Source of the DNA: Bradyrhizobium sp. Tv2a-2
GTDB taxonomy: Bacteria > Pseudomonadota > Alphaproteobacteria > Rhizobiales > Xanthobacteraceae
Assembly (NCBI RefSeq): GCF_000472425.1
Contig: NZ_AXAI01000015.1
Coordinates: 62,001 to 126,000 of the forward strand
Reading direction: 5' to 3'
DNA: 64,000 nucleotides
Below are positions 1-8,662 of the stretch, piece by piece. The notes beneath the pieces are model-generated. The model saw only the letters and a program-made list of their open reading frames with translations, ran no database searches and had not been told where the DNA came from. The position numbers and the translations under genes are program-made. Position 1 is the stretch's first letter, and the number at the start of each line of letters is the position of its first letter.

Positions 1-1
1 A

Positions 2-1063
2 GCGATGGGTAAGACCACCGACGAACTCGTTCGGATGGCCTATCAAGTGAGCCGACAACCCAGTCGCCGTGAACTCGACATGTTGTTAACCACCGGCGAG
101 CGCATCAGCATGTCCTTGGTAAGCATGGCGCTGTCCGATTTCGGCGTGCCGGCAATAAGCTTTACCGGAAGTCAAGCCGGGGTGATGACCGACGAGTCCC
201 ACTCCTCCGCGCGGATTTTAGATGTGCGGCCCATTCGCGTACGCGAAGAACTCGATCGCGGGCGGATCGTGGTTTTAGCGGGCTTTCAGGGCGTGAATCC
301 GGCGACCAAAGAAATTACCACGCTGGGGCGGGGCGGCAGCGACACCACTGCGGTCGCCATGGCTGCAGCGCTACAAGCCGAGTGCTGTGAGATTATCAAA
401 GAGGTCGACGGAGTTTGCACGGCCGATCCGAACATCGTGGCAAACTCAAAACCCTTGCGACAGCTCGATTTTGCATCGTTATCCGAAATGTGTTTTTGGG
501 GCGCGAAGGTTTTGCATTTCCGCAGTGTGGAGCTGGCACAGAGCCAGAATGTGCCCCTGGTCCTAAAAAAATGGGGCGGCACCGAACACAGCACGCAAGT
601 GGTGAAAGAGGTTATGGGGATGGAAAACGGAAGAGTTTTAGCCGTCAATTCGCTGGCTCGCATTGAGCACGTGGAGATCGATTCGGCCGACCTCGGTCAG
701 GGCTTTGAGAAATTCGCCCAGCATCTCAAGCAAAACGGCTTGTCTTGGCCGCAGCTCCTCGCCTCGGCTTTCACCGCCGGGACAACGCGGATTATGTTGA
801 CCTCCGATTCGGAGTCGCTCGACACTCTGCTGCGCACGCTGACAAGCAGTAAGGATCTGCGCAAACATCGTGAGACTTTAAGCTCGGTGAGCCTCACTTG
901 CTTCGGTGGCGTTTCGACAGACCTGCCATTCAGGGCGATTCAGATTCTGCAAAATCACGCGATTATCGCCGACAAATATGTCTTGTCGCCGCATTCGGTA
1001 AGTCTATTTGTTCCCGTGGAGAGCCGCGAGGCCGCTGTCAAGGCTCTGCATTCGCTCATCTGA
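2..1063 (+). CDS. Aspartate kinase (5'-truncated by window edge)
   Basis: Phosphorylates L-aspartate with ATP, the first step towards lysine, threonine and methionine. The reading frame is already open at base 2 and the first visible residues (AMGKTTDELV) are internal, so the N-terminal KFGGTS loop lies outside the window. Visible family motifs are TTLGRGGSDTTAVAMA, DGVCTADP and GAKVLHFRSVELAQ. The C-terminal third (from about residue 205) is weakly ACT-like. The text differs clearly from the housekeeping rhizobial aspartokinase as I remember it (for example MGKTTDELV rather than a MSGKTNELV-type segment), and the DNA is AT-richer than the rest of the window. That suggests a second, possibly acquired, copy. 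The family call is firm; paralogue status is inference. Confidence 0.9.
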   Translation, partial: AMGKTTDELVRMAYQVSRQPSRRELDMLLTTGERISMSLVSMALSDFGVPAISFTGSQAGVMTDESHSSARILDVRPIRVREELDRGRIVVLAGFQGVNPATKEITTLGRGGSDTTAVAMAAALQAECCEIIKEVDGVCTADPNIVANSKPLRQLDFASLSEMCFWGAKVLHFRSVELAQSQNVPLVLKKWGGTEHSTQVVKEVMGMENGRVLAVNSLARIEHVEIDSADLGQGFEKFAQHLKQNGLSWPQLLASAFTAGTTRIMLTSDSESLDTLLRTLTSSKDLRKHRETLSSVSLTCFGGVSTDLPFRAIQILQNHAIIADKYVLSPHSVSLFVPVESREAAVKALHSLI

Positions 1064-1166
1064 TTGCTTTCTGCTCAAAATCATTGCGGCAGCTGAGCTG
1101 CGCGCCGCAGCCTTGACGCAAGCAGCGTACCCGATACTTTAACAAGGCGTCTCGGGACATAACCAA

Positions 1167-1592
1167 GTGAAGCGAGACTATTTCAGCCTTTCCCTCGTCC
1201 TCGCTGGCGCAAGCTTTCTCGGCTATATGTTGCTTTCAGTCAGAAACGAGCTACCGAAGATCGGCAAAATTGCTCTCCCAAGCCAGCGTGTCAGCGATCC
1301 GCAGGCTGTACTGCCTTTGATCCTGACGACGCTCGATCACAAGATTCATGTGGAGGGCGGTCTCATCCTCATCACGGAGGAATCCGGCATTAACGCCTAT
1401 ATGCTCCCGGTCTCATCTCCGTGGCTGGTGCAATGTGGCGCCGGAGTGTCGATCCAGCTCGGAGCCGCATCTCAAGGGATTGCTGGAAACGCGGTGGATG
1501 TAGGACTGTTCAATGGCCTTATCGACAAGAGCGCTTGCGCAGCAATCGCCCCTCGCGTAGCTGCCAGGTTGCAGGAGAAGCTCCGCAAATAG
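1167..1592 (+). CDS. Small membrane-anchored protein of unknown function
   Basis: A 141-residue protein I do not recognise. It starts with GTG after a weak purine stretch. Residues about 7-25 form one hydrophobic helix after a basic N-terminus (MKRDYF), so it is probably anchored in the inner membrane with the remainder outside the cytoplasm. The soluble part has two cysteines (in VQCGAG and KSACAA) and a basic C-terminus. It lies about 100 bp downstream of the aspartokinase on the same strand and converges on the next gene. No function can be given; the codon pattern is plausibly coding but support is modest. Confidence 0.5.
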   Translation: MKRDYFSLSLVLAGASFLGYMLLSVRNELPKIGKIALPSQRVSDPQAVLPLILTTLDHKIHVEGGLILITEESGINAYMLPVSSPWLVQCGAGVSIQLGAASQGIAGNAVDVGLFNGLIDKSACAAIAPRVAARLQEKLRK

Positions 1593-1623
1593 GCTCGACA
1601 CAGCAGTTCGAGAAGATCCGCCT

Positions 1624-1658
1624 ATTCCCGCGGTCTCCGGTCGCCTCACCGCGGGCGT
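1624..1658. terminator. Hairpin between convergent genes
   Basis: An 8-bp perfect inverted repeat (CCCGCGGT at 1627-1634, ACCGCGGG at 1648-1655) lies between the two convergent genes and overlaps the stop of the minus-strand gene. It may act as a bidirectional terminator. There is no strong T-tract on either side. Confidence 0.35.
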
Positions 1659-3163
1659 TTGATCGCCGGTGAGAGGTGATCGGCCATTATCGTTTCGGTC
1701 AATTCGCGCGCGAAAAGGGACAGCATCAGACCCACCATCGGCACCGCGGGAATCAGATACCGCACGACGTCAAGGGTGTGGGCGGCGGCAGCGGGGACTA
1801 TCGAAGCCGCCCACATCGCGATCACGATACCCGCGCGCGTCGCGAAGTTGGACCGCCGCGCAGCCGTCACTGTCCAAAATACGATGGCGATCACGAAGAC
1901 GGTGGATAACGCCCTGAACAGATATGCGGAGACGCTTGGGAAATCGGACAGTAGCCCGATCTGAACTGGTCCGCCTCGCAGGTCGATCAACCGAGACGCC
2001 CAGCCATGCCGGGTCAGAATATCGGACACGTGCGGCACGTCATCGGTCGACACCGGGATGACAGGGGCAAGTCCGTAAGGTGGCCATGCGACGGACGCGC
2101 CGTAGGCCATCTGACGGACGAACTTGCCCGCGTAGGCCAGCGGCCTGTCACGCACGGCCGTGAGGAAGATGCGCCAATAGGCTGCGGTCGCGCCGACATT
2201 CCCGTTATCCCCGGCGACATCTCGATCCAATGCGGCGTCGAACAGACACGCGTCGCCGAAGAACCCGAGCACCGGCCAGCGACCCGGCTCCGCGGCGAAG
2301 TCAGCGGTAAGCCGTGCCATCGCGGCGTCGGCGCGGTCGCCGGCCACCAAGGCGAGCTCGCGCCGCGCTGCATCGCTTCCAAGGACAATATTCAGGTGAT
2401 TGCAGAACAGTGTTTTGGACACGAACACCGCCGAGGCTTGGTCGGAATTGGAGGCCCCGAACCGGGAGCCGGCGGCGAGAAGCGCGAACGCCGCGGCGAC
2501 GGAGATGGCAATCACGGTAACGCGCACCGGTGTGTCTCGCCCGACGATTCCGGCGGCCAGCAGGACAGCAGCTATTGGGATCAGGAGTCCCTGCGATCTG
2601 AGGCACGCCGCAACCGCCGCGCACAGGATAGCCGTCGCGACCAGCCAGCACCGCGCCGTCTTGCCGACGCAGGTCGCAACGAGCAATCCGGCCACCGCGA
2701 GATTAAGGAAGACAGCAAAGAGAAGCTCTGCGGTAAGAACGTTCCGGAACAGGAGCAGTCCCGGATATGTCGCCACGAGGATTATCGGCACGAGCCCACC
2801 GGCATTGCGTGTCACCACCTGGGCCGTTGCTGCAATCGCAAGCATTAGAACGGCCCACGCAGCCTGCTGCAGGTACACAATCGTCCGCAGGCCACCTCCG
2901 AACGCGAACGTCACGGCCAAAAAAGTCGGATAACCCGGATCCCGCCCACCGGCTACTGTCGGCCTGCCGGTTTCAAGCGTCCGAAACGCAGATTCCACAA
3001 AGGGGGGCGTGTCGCCCCAGACGACCGGAACCGCTGGTCTGAACGATACGACGATCGCGACCAGCAGCGCGGCCCACGCCAGTATGGCCCATGGGGACCT
3101 GACGCCGCCCAAGGAGGCGGGGCGCCCCGTCATGCAAGTGGGAGCTTCGCGGTCGGACCGCAC
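1646..3163 (-). CDS. Polytopic membrane protein, GT-C glycosyltransferase-like
   Basis: A protein of about 505 residues with roughly ten hydrophobic helices. After the first helix, a periplasmic-type loop contains WGDTPPFVESAF followed by GGRDPGYPTFLA. An acidic residue in loop 1 plus an R-x-PGYP-x-FLA segment is typical of GT-C enzymes that transfer sugars from polyprenyl-phosphate donors (ArnT/PMT-like families). The donor and acceptor cannot be told. The start is uncertain: GTG at 3163 has an AGGGA-like ribosome site, while ATG at 3133 lacks one. It stands alone between a convergent small gene and the sulfatase, with no adjacent polysaccharide genes. The enzyme class is inference. Confidence 0.55.
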   Translation of the reverse strand: MRSDREAPTCMTGRPASLGGVRSPWAILAWAALLVAIVVSFRPAVPVVWGDTPPFVESAFRTLETGRPTVAGGRDPGYPTFLAVTFAFGGGLRTIVYLQQAAWAVLMLAIAATAQVVTRNAGGLVPIILVATYPGLLLFRNVLTAELLFAVFLNLAVAGLLVATCVGKTARCWLVATAILCAAVAACLRSQGLLIPIAAVLLAAGIVGRDTPVRVTVIAISVAAAFALLAAGSRFGASNSDQASAVFVSKTLFCNHLNIVLGSDAARRELALVAGDRADAAMARLTADFAAEPGRWPVLGFFGDACLFDAALDRDVAGDNGNVGATAAYWRIFLTAVRDRPLAYAGKFVRQMAYGASVAWPPYGLAPVIPVSTDDVPHVSDILTRHGWASRLIDLRGGPVQIGLLSDFPSVSAYLFRALSTVFVIAIVFWTVTAARRSNFATRAGIVIAMWAASIVPAAAAHTLDVVRYLIPAVPMVGLMLSLFARELTETIMADHLSPAIKRPR

Positions 3164-3547
3164 GATCGCCGTCCCTACGGGATTGAGTTCAAATGCCGTC
3201 CAAGCTCCAGGCTAGACTAGAATGCTCGACAAGACCATCGGTACGCACCGGAGTGCTTTCAATTGCCGATGTCGCCGAGGCCAAGCGTATCGAAGACCTG
3301 AAGCCACAACAAACTGTCCCGCCGCCAGGCAGCAATTGAACTGTCCGGATATCGGCATTTCAGAGACAGAGCGGCTCGACAGCTCGCGAACCAGCCATGG
3401 AAGAGCCCTCGAGCCGGACGCGCAGGGATCGCGAACCGGAGGCGTCCGCCTGCTCAAGGCTCACACGTACAGGTCATGGTGTGAAGCGCGATACGGGTCG
3501 CCCAACGATCTGAGCGCGTAGGACGCGCGTGCTCTTTCTTATTGGGA
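3164..3547. other. Intergenic stretch without a convincing gene
   Basis: 384 bp between the GT-C-like gene and the sulfatase stop codon, both on the minus strand, so it holds the 5' region of the former. Short open frames exist on both strands but none has a recognisable domain, a good ribosome site or a convincing composition. No strong terminator or palindrome was found. Confidence 0.5.
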
Positions 3548-6235
3548 TTAATGCATGCAGCTGAGCACAAAGCTGATCCGCTCGACAAGCCCGAGGTTCT
3601 TCGCGATTGCTTCTTTGCGACAACTCTCAAGCTTATCCATCTGCAGGTCGACCTTTTGCGCCAGGCTGAGGCCGACACCGCCCGATACTTCCGGCGTTGC
3701 CACCTCGGCCGGAGCTTTCCCCGCATCGGCCGACGGTCCGTCGCCGGCGGCCCGTGCGGTTTCCTGTAGGCGCTTGATGTCGTCGGCGCTCAATTTCGGC
3801 CGATCGATATTCAGTGTGATCTTCTCCAGCTTGCCAGTGAATGTAAACGGCGTGCTGTAGTCATCGTCGTTGACGGGCGTACCCGTGTCGGAACCGATGT
3901 CGAGTGCTTCGTCCCACTGCAGGATAAAGGGAATCGTATGCTCCATCTTCTCGGTTGCGACAGTGTTGCCGTCGACCTTCAGCACGCCGGTCCCACTGGC
4001 GCCAATGCCGCTGAAGTTGCCGAACGCCATGGTCGCGGGTCCAAGACCGTCATATTTGAAGTCAAACTCGAGTTGGTGCTTGCCGGGTGCGAGCTCAGGC
4101 CCCTCCCAGCGCACACGTTTCAGATCGACCAGATTCCAGGTGAACACCGGTTTGCTCTTGACGAGATAAAACCCGTAGCCACCGAAGCGTCCGCCCTGCG
4201 TGATCAGCATGCCTTCGGCGCCGCCTTGCGGAATTTCGACGTCCGCCTTGAAATTGTAGGAGGCGTTGAGAATGCTCGGCGCATCGCCGTTCGGCGTGCC
4301 GGTCATCGGTCGGGTCCAGGTGAAGGACGTGCGGCCTGCACTGAGGCTCGGCCGCGGCGCAATGATGCGCGTCACGACGGACGAATCGAGCGGAAGGACC
4401 TGGTATTTTTCCGCCTCCTTCAGGAACAGCGCCTGTAGCTCCTTCAGTTTGTCCGGATATTTCGCCGCGACGTCATCCGACTGGGTCCAGTCACTGCCGA
4501 GATCATATAGCTCCCACGGGTAATCGAACGGATCCGGCAGCTTGGCGACCGTCACCCACGGGGCCCGCAGCACCTTGGTGCTGGCAATCCAGCCGTCGTG
4601 ATAGATCGCGCGATCGGCGAACATCTCGAAATACTGCGTCGTATGTGTCGAGGGTGCATTGGCATTCTTCGCGTCGAACGTGTACATCATGCTGACGCCC
4701 TCAATCGGGCTTTGCGGAATGCCGTCGACCACCTTTGGCTGCTGGATGTGGGCTGCTTCCAGGATGGTTGGCACCACGTCAATGACGTGGTGAAATTGGC
4801 TGCGGATGCCGCCCATGTCTTTGATGACGGCAGGCCACGAGATCGCCATTCCCTGCCGCGTTCCTCCAAAATGGGATGCGATCTGCTTGGTCCAGGAAAA
4901 CGGGGTGTCGAATGCCCAGGCCCAACCGATCGACATGTGGTTGTAAGTGCGGTCCGTACCCCATAGGTCGTAGAAATACTTTAGCTGCGTTTCTACAGAC
5001 GGATTGGCCTGGTTGAACATTGCGACTTCATTGGGCGTGCCGTTCGGCTGGCCCTCGGCGCTGGTACCGTTGTCGCCTTCGATATAGATGATCAGCGTGT
5101 TGTCGAGTTTTCCCATATCCTCGACTGCCTGGATCACGCGACCGATCTCATGATCGGCATAGGCAGCGTAGGCCGCGAACACCTCCGCTTGCCGGATGAA
5201 AAGCTTCTTTTCATCGTCCGTGAGTTTGTCCCAGCTCTTGATGAGATCATCCGGCCAGGGTGTCAGCTTGGCCGTCTGCGGGATGACCCCGAGGCGCTTC
5301 TGATTTGCGAAGATCTGGTCACGCAGCTTATTCCAGCCCTGATCGAACAGATGCATGTCGCTGATCTTCTTGACCCATTCGGGAGTCGGATGATGCGGCG
5401 CATGCGTTGCGCCTGGCGCGAACTTGATCAAGAACGGCGTGTCGGGGGAGAGTGCATTGATGCGATTCATGTATTCGATCGCATCATCCGCCATTGCGGT
5501 CATGAGATTCCAGCCGGGCTTTCCCTCATAGGGGTAGATCGGCGTGGTGTTGCGAACGAGATTCCCCGGCTCCCACTGGTTGGTGTCGCCGCCCATGAAG
5601 CCGTAGAAGTATTCGAAGCCCATGCCGGTCGGCCACTGGTCGAACGGACCGGCCTGGCTCGCCTGGTATTCCGGCGTGTTGTGGTTCTTGCCGAACCATG
5701 CGGTGTGGTAGCCGTTGTCCGTCAGGATACGGCCGATCGTCGCCTTATCCTTGGTGATGATGCTGTCGTAGCCCGGATATCCGGTCGCTTGCTCCGCGAT
5801 GACACCGTAGCCAACGGAATGATGATTGCGACCGGTGATCAACGCTGCTCGAGTCGGCGAACATAACGCAGTCGAATGGAAATTCGTATAGCGCAAGCCA
5901 TTGTTGGCAATGCGATCAAGCGCCGGTGTCGGAATAACGCCGCCGAACGTGCTTGCCACGCCATATCCGGCATCATCAGTAATTATCAGCAAAACATTCG
6001 GCGCGCCTTTCGGTGGCACGATGCGCGCCGGCCAAAATGGCCTGGAATCCTTGGCGTCGCGCTCGATCTTGCCCTCAAATTTCTGCGGCGCCGGCGGGAG
6101 CTGATCGCCGGGAATGGTAGTCGTTGCGGCCGGTGAACCGGGGGGTGGCGTAGCCTGTTGCGTCTGCTGCGCCATCGCGGACGACGTCAAGGCTGAGGCC
6201 AACAGCAGTGCCGCAACGAATTCGCGAACGGTCAT
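3548..6235 (-). CDS. Secreted arylsulfatase (type I, formylglycine-dependent)
   Basis: An 895-residue sulfatase hydrolysing sulfate esters. Residues 1-22 (AALLLASALTSSAMAQQ) form a cleavable Sec signal, so it acts in the periplasm or outside. The metal-binding DD lies at 87-88 (IITDDAGYG). The CSPTR signature with Cys125 and Arg129 is the site converted to formylglycine. The catalytic domain runs to about residue 600 and is followed by a beta-rich tail of roughly 250 residues. The protein is longer than typical 500-600 residue sulfatases but resembles the large PAS-type arylsulfatases. ATG at 6235 is preceded by GGGAGG. No maturase (FGE or anSME) is seen nearby. A FixK/FNR-type box lies about 70 bp upstream, suggesting oxygen-responsive control. 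Substrate unknown; it may scavenge sulfur. Confidence 0.92.
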   Translation of the reverse strand: MTVREFVAALLLASALTSSAMAQQTQQATPPPGSPAATTTIPGDQLPPAPQKFEGKIERDAKDSRPFWPARIVPPKGAPNVLLIITDDAGYGVASTFGGVIPTPALDRIANNGLRYTNFHSTALCSPTRAALITGRNHHSVGYGVIAEQATGYPGYDSIITKDKATIGRILTDNGYHTAWFGKNHNTPEYQASQAGPFDQWPTGMGFEYFYGFMGGDTNQWEPGNLVRNTTPIYPYEGKPGWNLMTAMADDAIEYMNRINALSPDTPFLIKFAPGATHAPHHPTPEWVKKISDMHLFDQGWNKLRDQIFANQKRLGVIPQTAKLTPWPDDLIKSWDKLTDDEKKLFIRQAEVFAAYAAYADHEIGRVIQAVEDMGKLDNTLIIYIEGDNGTSAEGQPNGTPNEVAMFNQANPSVETQLKYFYDLWGTDRTYNHMSIGWAWAFDTPFSWTKQIASHFGGTRQGMAISWPAVIKDMGGIRSQFHHVIDVVPTILEAAHIQQPKVVDGIPQSPIEGVSMMYTFDAKNANAPSTHTTQYFEMFADRAIYHDGWIASTKVLRAPWVTVAKLPDPFDYPWELYDLGSDWTQSDDVAAKYPDKLKELQALFLKEAEKYQVLPLDSSVVTRIIAPRPSLSAGRTSFTWTRPMTGTPNGDAPSILNASYNFKADVEIPQGGAEGMLITQGGRFGGYGFYLVKSKPVFTWNLVDLKRVRWEGPELAPGKHQLEFDFKYDGLGPATMAFGNFSGIGASGTGVLKVDGNTVATEKMEHTIPFILQWDEALDIGSDTGTPVNDDDYSTPFTFTGKLEKITLNIDRPKLSADDIKRLQETARAAGDGPSADAGKAPAEVATPEVSGGVGLSLAQKVDLQMDKLESCRKEAIAKNLGLVERISFVLSCMH

Positions 6236-6299
6236 CAGACCCTCCCTCGGATGGGCACCGGCTTTGCAACGGATAATGTGAGAGACTCCTTCGGGCCGC

Positions 6300-6317
6300 T
6301 ATTGATTTAAATCAATA
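6300..6317 (-). promoter_or_regulatory. FixK/FNR-type operator upstream of arylsulfatase
   Basis: TATTGATTTAAATCAATA is a perfect 18-bp palindrome. Its core TTGAT-N4-ATCAA (6302-6315) is the consensus site of FixK/FNR regulators. Its centre is about 73 bp upstream of the sulfatase ATG. A CATTAT hexamer on the minus strand at 6278-6273 is a plausible -10. Together they predict a start near 6266 with the box centred near -41.5, the classic class II activation geometry. Binding is inference. Confidence 0.7.
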
Positions 6318-6424
6318 CGGCTCGCTACCGCTTTCTCTGCCAGACGTTGAGCGAATAGGAGCCCGCTCAAAGCGATTGCAGTTTCTCCATGACCGCCCCT
6401 CGCTCAATGGTCGAAGAAGCTGTT

Positions 6425-6640
6425 GTTGAAATTCTGCGTTACGTGCCCGTCGCGCGCTCGCGCAAATTTCTTTTGCGCGGGGAGCCTCGGGTGCGTGCGG
6501 CCACCCGGCCTTCCCTGCACCCTCGCTGAGGGTGAAGATATGCGCGGCTCGGGCGAATTCGGTCGCGAGAATGCGAAGTGACGTCTCGGCCGTCATTGCG
6601 AGAAGCGTCAACGACGAAACAATTCAGAGCTATTTGCTTC
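6425..6640. repeat. Dispersed intergenic repeat cluster (Bradyrhizobium type)
   Basis: This block matches two boilerplate intergenic repeats I recall from Bradyrhizobium and Rhodopseudomonas. One is a GC-rich segment that reads as the spurious peptide EGAGKAGWPHAP on the minus strand. The other is a CGTCATTGCGAGAAGCG element near 6591. It is non-coding, and ORFs across it are artefacts. The repeat identity rests on memory and was not searched. Confidence 0.55.
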
Positions 6641-6662
6641 GGGACGACGAGGCAGTATGGCG

Positions 6663-7304
6663 TCAGATCCCCAACGCCGTTAGCGCATCCGCAATATCCG
6701 CCGGCGACTTCACCTGCACCGCATGAATGCCGACGGCGCGGGCGCCTTCGACATTATCGGCGACGTCATCGAAGAACACGATGCGCGAGGCGGGGACGCC
6801 GATCGCCTTCACGACATGATCGTAGGCGGCTGCATCGGGTTTGCGCAGGCCGATGCTGGAGGACAAAAACACCTCGCGGAAATGCTTGAGCACGTCGGCA
6901 TAGGCAGACGAGAAATATTCGACATGCGGCCGGTTGGTGTTGGAGAAGGCGTAAAGCGGCAGATGCTTGCCCGCGCGTGCGAGCTGGTTGGCGATATCCG
7001 GCATTTCGCCTGCGAAGATGGCGTTCCAGCCTTCCAGGAACTGCGCATCCGAAATGCTGATGCCAAGCGAAGTGCGCAGCGCCGCGAAATATTCGGCGTC
7101 GCTCAGTTTGCCGGTCTCATGGTGCCGATAAGAGTCGTCTGGCGCAAAGCGCGTGGCAAGATCGGAGACCGCGCAGCCGGCGTGGCCGGCCCAGCAGGCG
7201 AACGCCTTGCCGAAGTCGATATTGATCACGACGCGGCCGAGATCGAACAGGAGCGCATCGGCGGCGCCGGGCGAGAGGCGGGCAACAGGGCGGGCAAGGG
7301 TCAT
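6663..7304 (-). CDS. HAD-superfamily hydrolase, YihX-like sugar phosphatase
   Basis: A 213-residue cytosolic HAD subfamily IA phosphatase. Motif I is LLFDLGRVVINIDF, with the nucleophile Asp in FDLG. Motif II is AFSNTNRPH. The motif III lysine lies in GLRKPDAAAY and motif IV is VFFDDVADNVEGA. The Asp-Leu-Gly form of motif I and the SNTNR segment match E. coli YihX, an alpha-glucose-1-phosphate phosphatase. The real substrate is unknown. The ATG at 7304 precedes a complete domain. It is on the same strand as the downstream-lying hydroxyacid dehydrogenase gene, with about 40 bp between them, so co-transcription is possible. Confidence 0.85.
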   Translation of the reverse strand: MTLARPVARLSPGAADALLFDLGRVVINIDFGKAFACWAGHAGCAVSDLATRFAPDDSYRHHETGKLSDAEYFAALRTSLGISISDAQFLEGWNAIFAGEMPDIANQLARAGKHLPLYAFSNTNRPHVEYFSSAYADVLKHFREVFLSSSIGLRKPDAAAYDHVVKAIGVPASRIVFFDDVADNVEGARAVGIHAVQVKSPADIADALTALGI

Positions 7305-7346
7305 GACGGCTCGTCTAGGAGACTGGCGAATGCCCGCCCTTATAGC

Positions 7347-8483
7347 TCAATAGCGATACGGTTCGATGTCGAGCAGCGGGTACGCGCTGAACACGCTGGG
7401 CGCATTGGCCGCGATGGCCGCATGCAGGTAGGACTTGTTGAGCTCGGCAAAAGACGTGACGCCGAGCAGGCCGAGGGTGCGGATCACCTCGTCCTCCAGC
7501 AGTTCCAGCATGCGCAGCACGCCTGCCTCGCCGGCAGCCGCCAGCGCCCAGCATTGCAGGCGGCCGATGCCGACGATGTCCGCGCCGAGCGCAATCGCCT
7601 TCACCACGTCCGAGCCGCGGCAGAAGCCGCCATCGACCATGATTTTCGCGCGGCCCTTCACCGCGTCCACGATCTCCGGCAGCACATGCATGGCGCCGCG
7701 GCCGTGATCGAGCTGGCGGCCGCCATGGTTGGAAACGTAGATCCACTCGACGCCGTGATCGATCGCGATCTGCGCATCCTCGGCTGTGGCGATGCCCTTG
7801 ATGATCAGCGGGATCTTGTACTTGTCCTTGATCAGCTTCACCGTCTTCCAGTTCAGCGCCTTCTGGTAATCGCCGCCGGTGGAGCGCAGCCGGCTCTCGC
7901 GCACATAACGCTTGGCGATGTCGCGCTCTCGGCGGCTGTAATGCGCGGTGTCGACGGTCAGGCAGAACGCGGTGTAGCGGTTGGCGATGCTGCGGCTGAC
8001 GATATCCTCGACAAAGGCGTCGTCGCCGCGGACATAGAGCTGAAAGATGCGCAGCGCATCGGGCGCGGCCTCGGCGACCTTCTCAAGGCCCGGCTCGGAG
8101 ACCGAGCTCAGCATATGCGCAGCACCAAACCGGCCGGCCGCCCTGGTGACCGCGGCGGCGGCTACATTGGGCTCGAAGATTTCCAGCGCACCGACCGGCG
8201 CCATCATCACCGGCAGCCGCATCTTGCGGCCGAATCTCTCCACCGACGCATCGACCCTGGAGACATCACGCAGCACCCGCGGCCGGAAGGCGATCTCGTC
8301 CAGCGCCATCCGGTTACGGCGCAGCGTGGTCTCGGTCTCCGCAGCGCCAATAATGTAGTCCCACGCATTCTGGTTGAGATTGGCGCGGGCCTTGCCGATG
8401 AACTCGTGCAGGTTCTGGAAGGGTTCGTTGCTCGCCCCGAGCTCGACATTCCGGGTTGGCGGCTGCGGGGTCGCGTCGTTCAT
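7347..8483 (-). CDS. FMN-dependent alpha-hydroxyacid dehydrogenase/oxidase
   Basis: A 378-residue TIM-barrel flavoenzyme oxidising an L-2-hydroxyacid such as lactate, glycolate or mandelate to the oxoacid. APVGALEIF near the N-terminal strand, IKGI with the FMN-contacting lysine, SNHGGRQLDHG with the catalytic His and Arg, and VDGGFCRGSDVVKAIALGA in the phosphate-binding region are all present. I chose ATG 8483 over an upstream in-frame start at 8675 because GGGAGG sits just before it and the family N-terminus fits. The longer version would also overlap the divergent OYE gene. No membrane segment is seen, so it is probably a soluble oxidase or dehydrogenase. The substrate cannot be assigned. 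Confidence 0.88.
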   Translation of the reverse strand: MNDATPQPPTRNVELGASNEPFQNLHEFIGKARANLNQNAWDYIIGAAETETTLRRNRMALDEIAFRPRVLRDVSRVDASVERFGRKMRLPVMMAPVGALEIFEPNVAAAAVTRAAGRFGAAHMLSSVSEPGLEKVAEAAPDALRIFQLYVRGDDAFVEDIVSRSIANRYTAFCLTVDTAHYSRRERDIAKRYVRESRLRSTGGDYQKALNWKTVKLIKDKYKIPLIIKGIATAEDAQIAIDHGVEWIYVSNHGGRQLDHGRGAMHVLPEIVDAVKGRAKIMVDGGFCRGSDVVKAIALGADIVGIGRLQCWALAAAGEAGVLRMLELLEDEVIRTLGLLGVTSFAELNKSYLHAAIAANAPSVFSAYPLLDIEPYRY

Positions 8484-8662
8484 GAATTTCCTCCCGGATT
8501 TGTGCTGCATGCTTGTACCTCTCGCGTATCGCGTCGGGAGGCTTCGTGCCATCCCAATTTTGCATGGCTTGCGCGCGAAGCCGGGCGTAAGGTTCTTGCG
8601 GGCTTGCAGCTGACTCAGAAAAGCGCCGCGACGGGGCCTCCAAGAGACCGCAAGGAGACTTG

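Noticed and set aside
2006..2848. Long plus-strand open frame of 280 codons
   Set aside because: It is antisense to the GT-C-like gene; the high GC content creates long shadow frames and the peptide has no domain.
3222..3521. 99-residue open frame with a DIGIS segment resembling DUF1127
   Set aside because: Only a few residues match, there is no ribosome site, and the surrounding residues do not fit the family.
6312..6726. Open frames across the repeat block before the HAD gene
   Set aside because: They read through a known type of non-coding intergenic repeat; peptides like EGAGKAGW are familiar artefacts.
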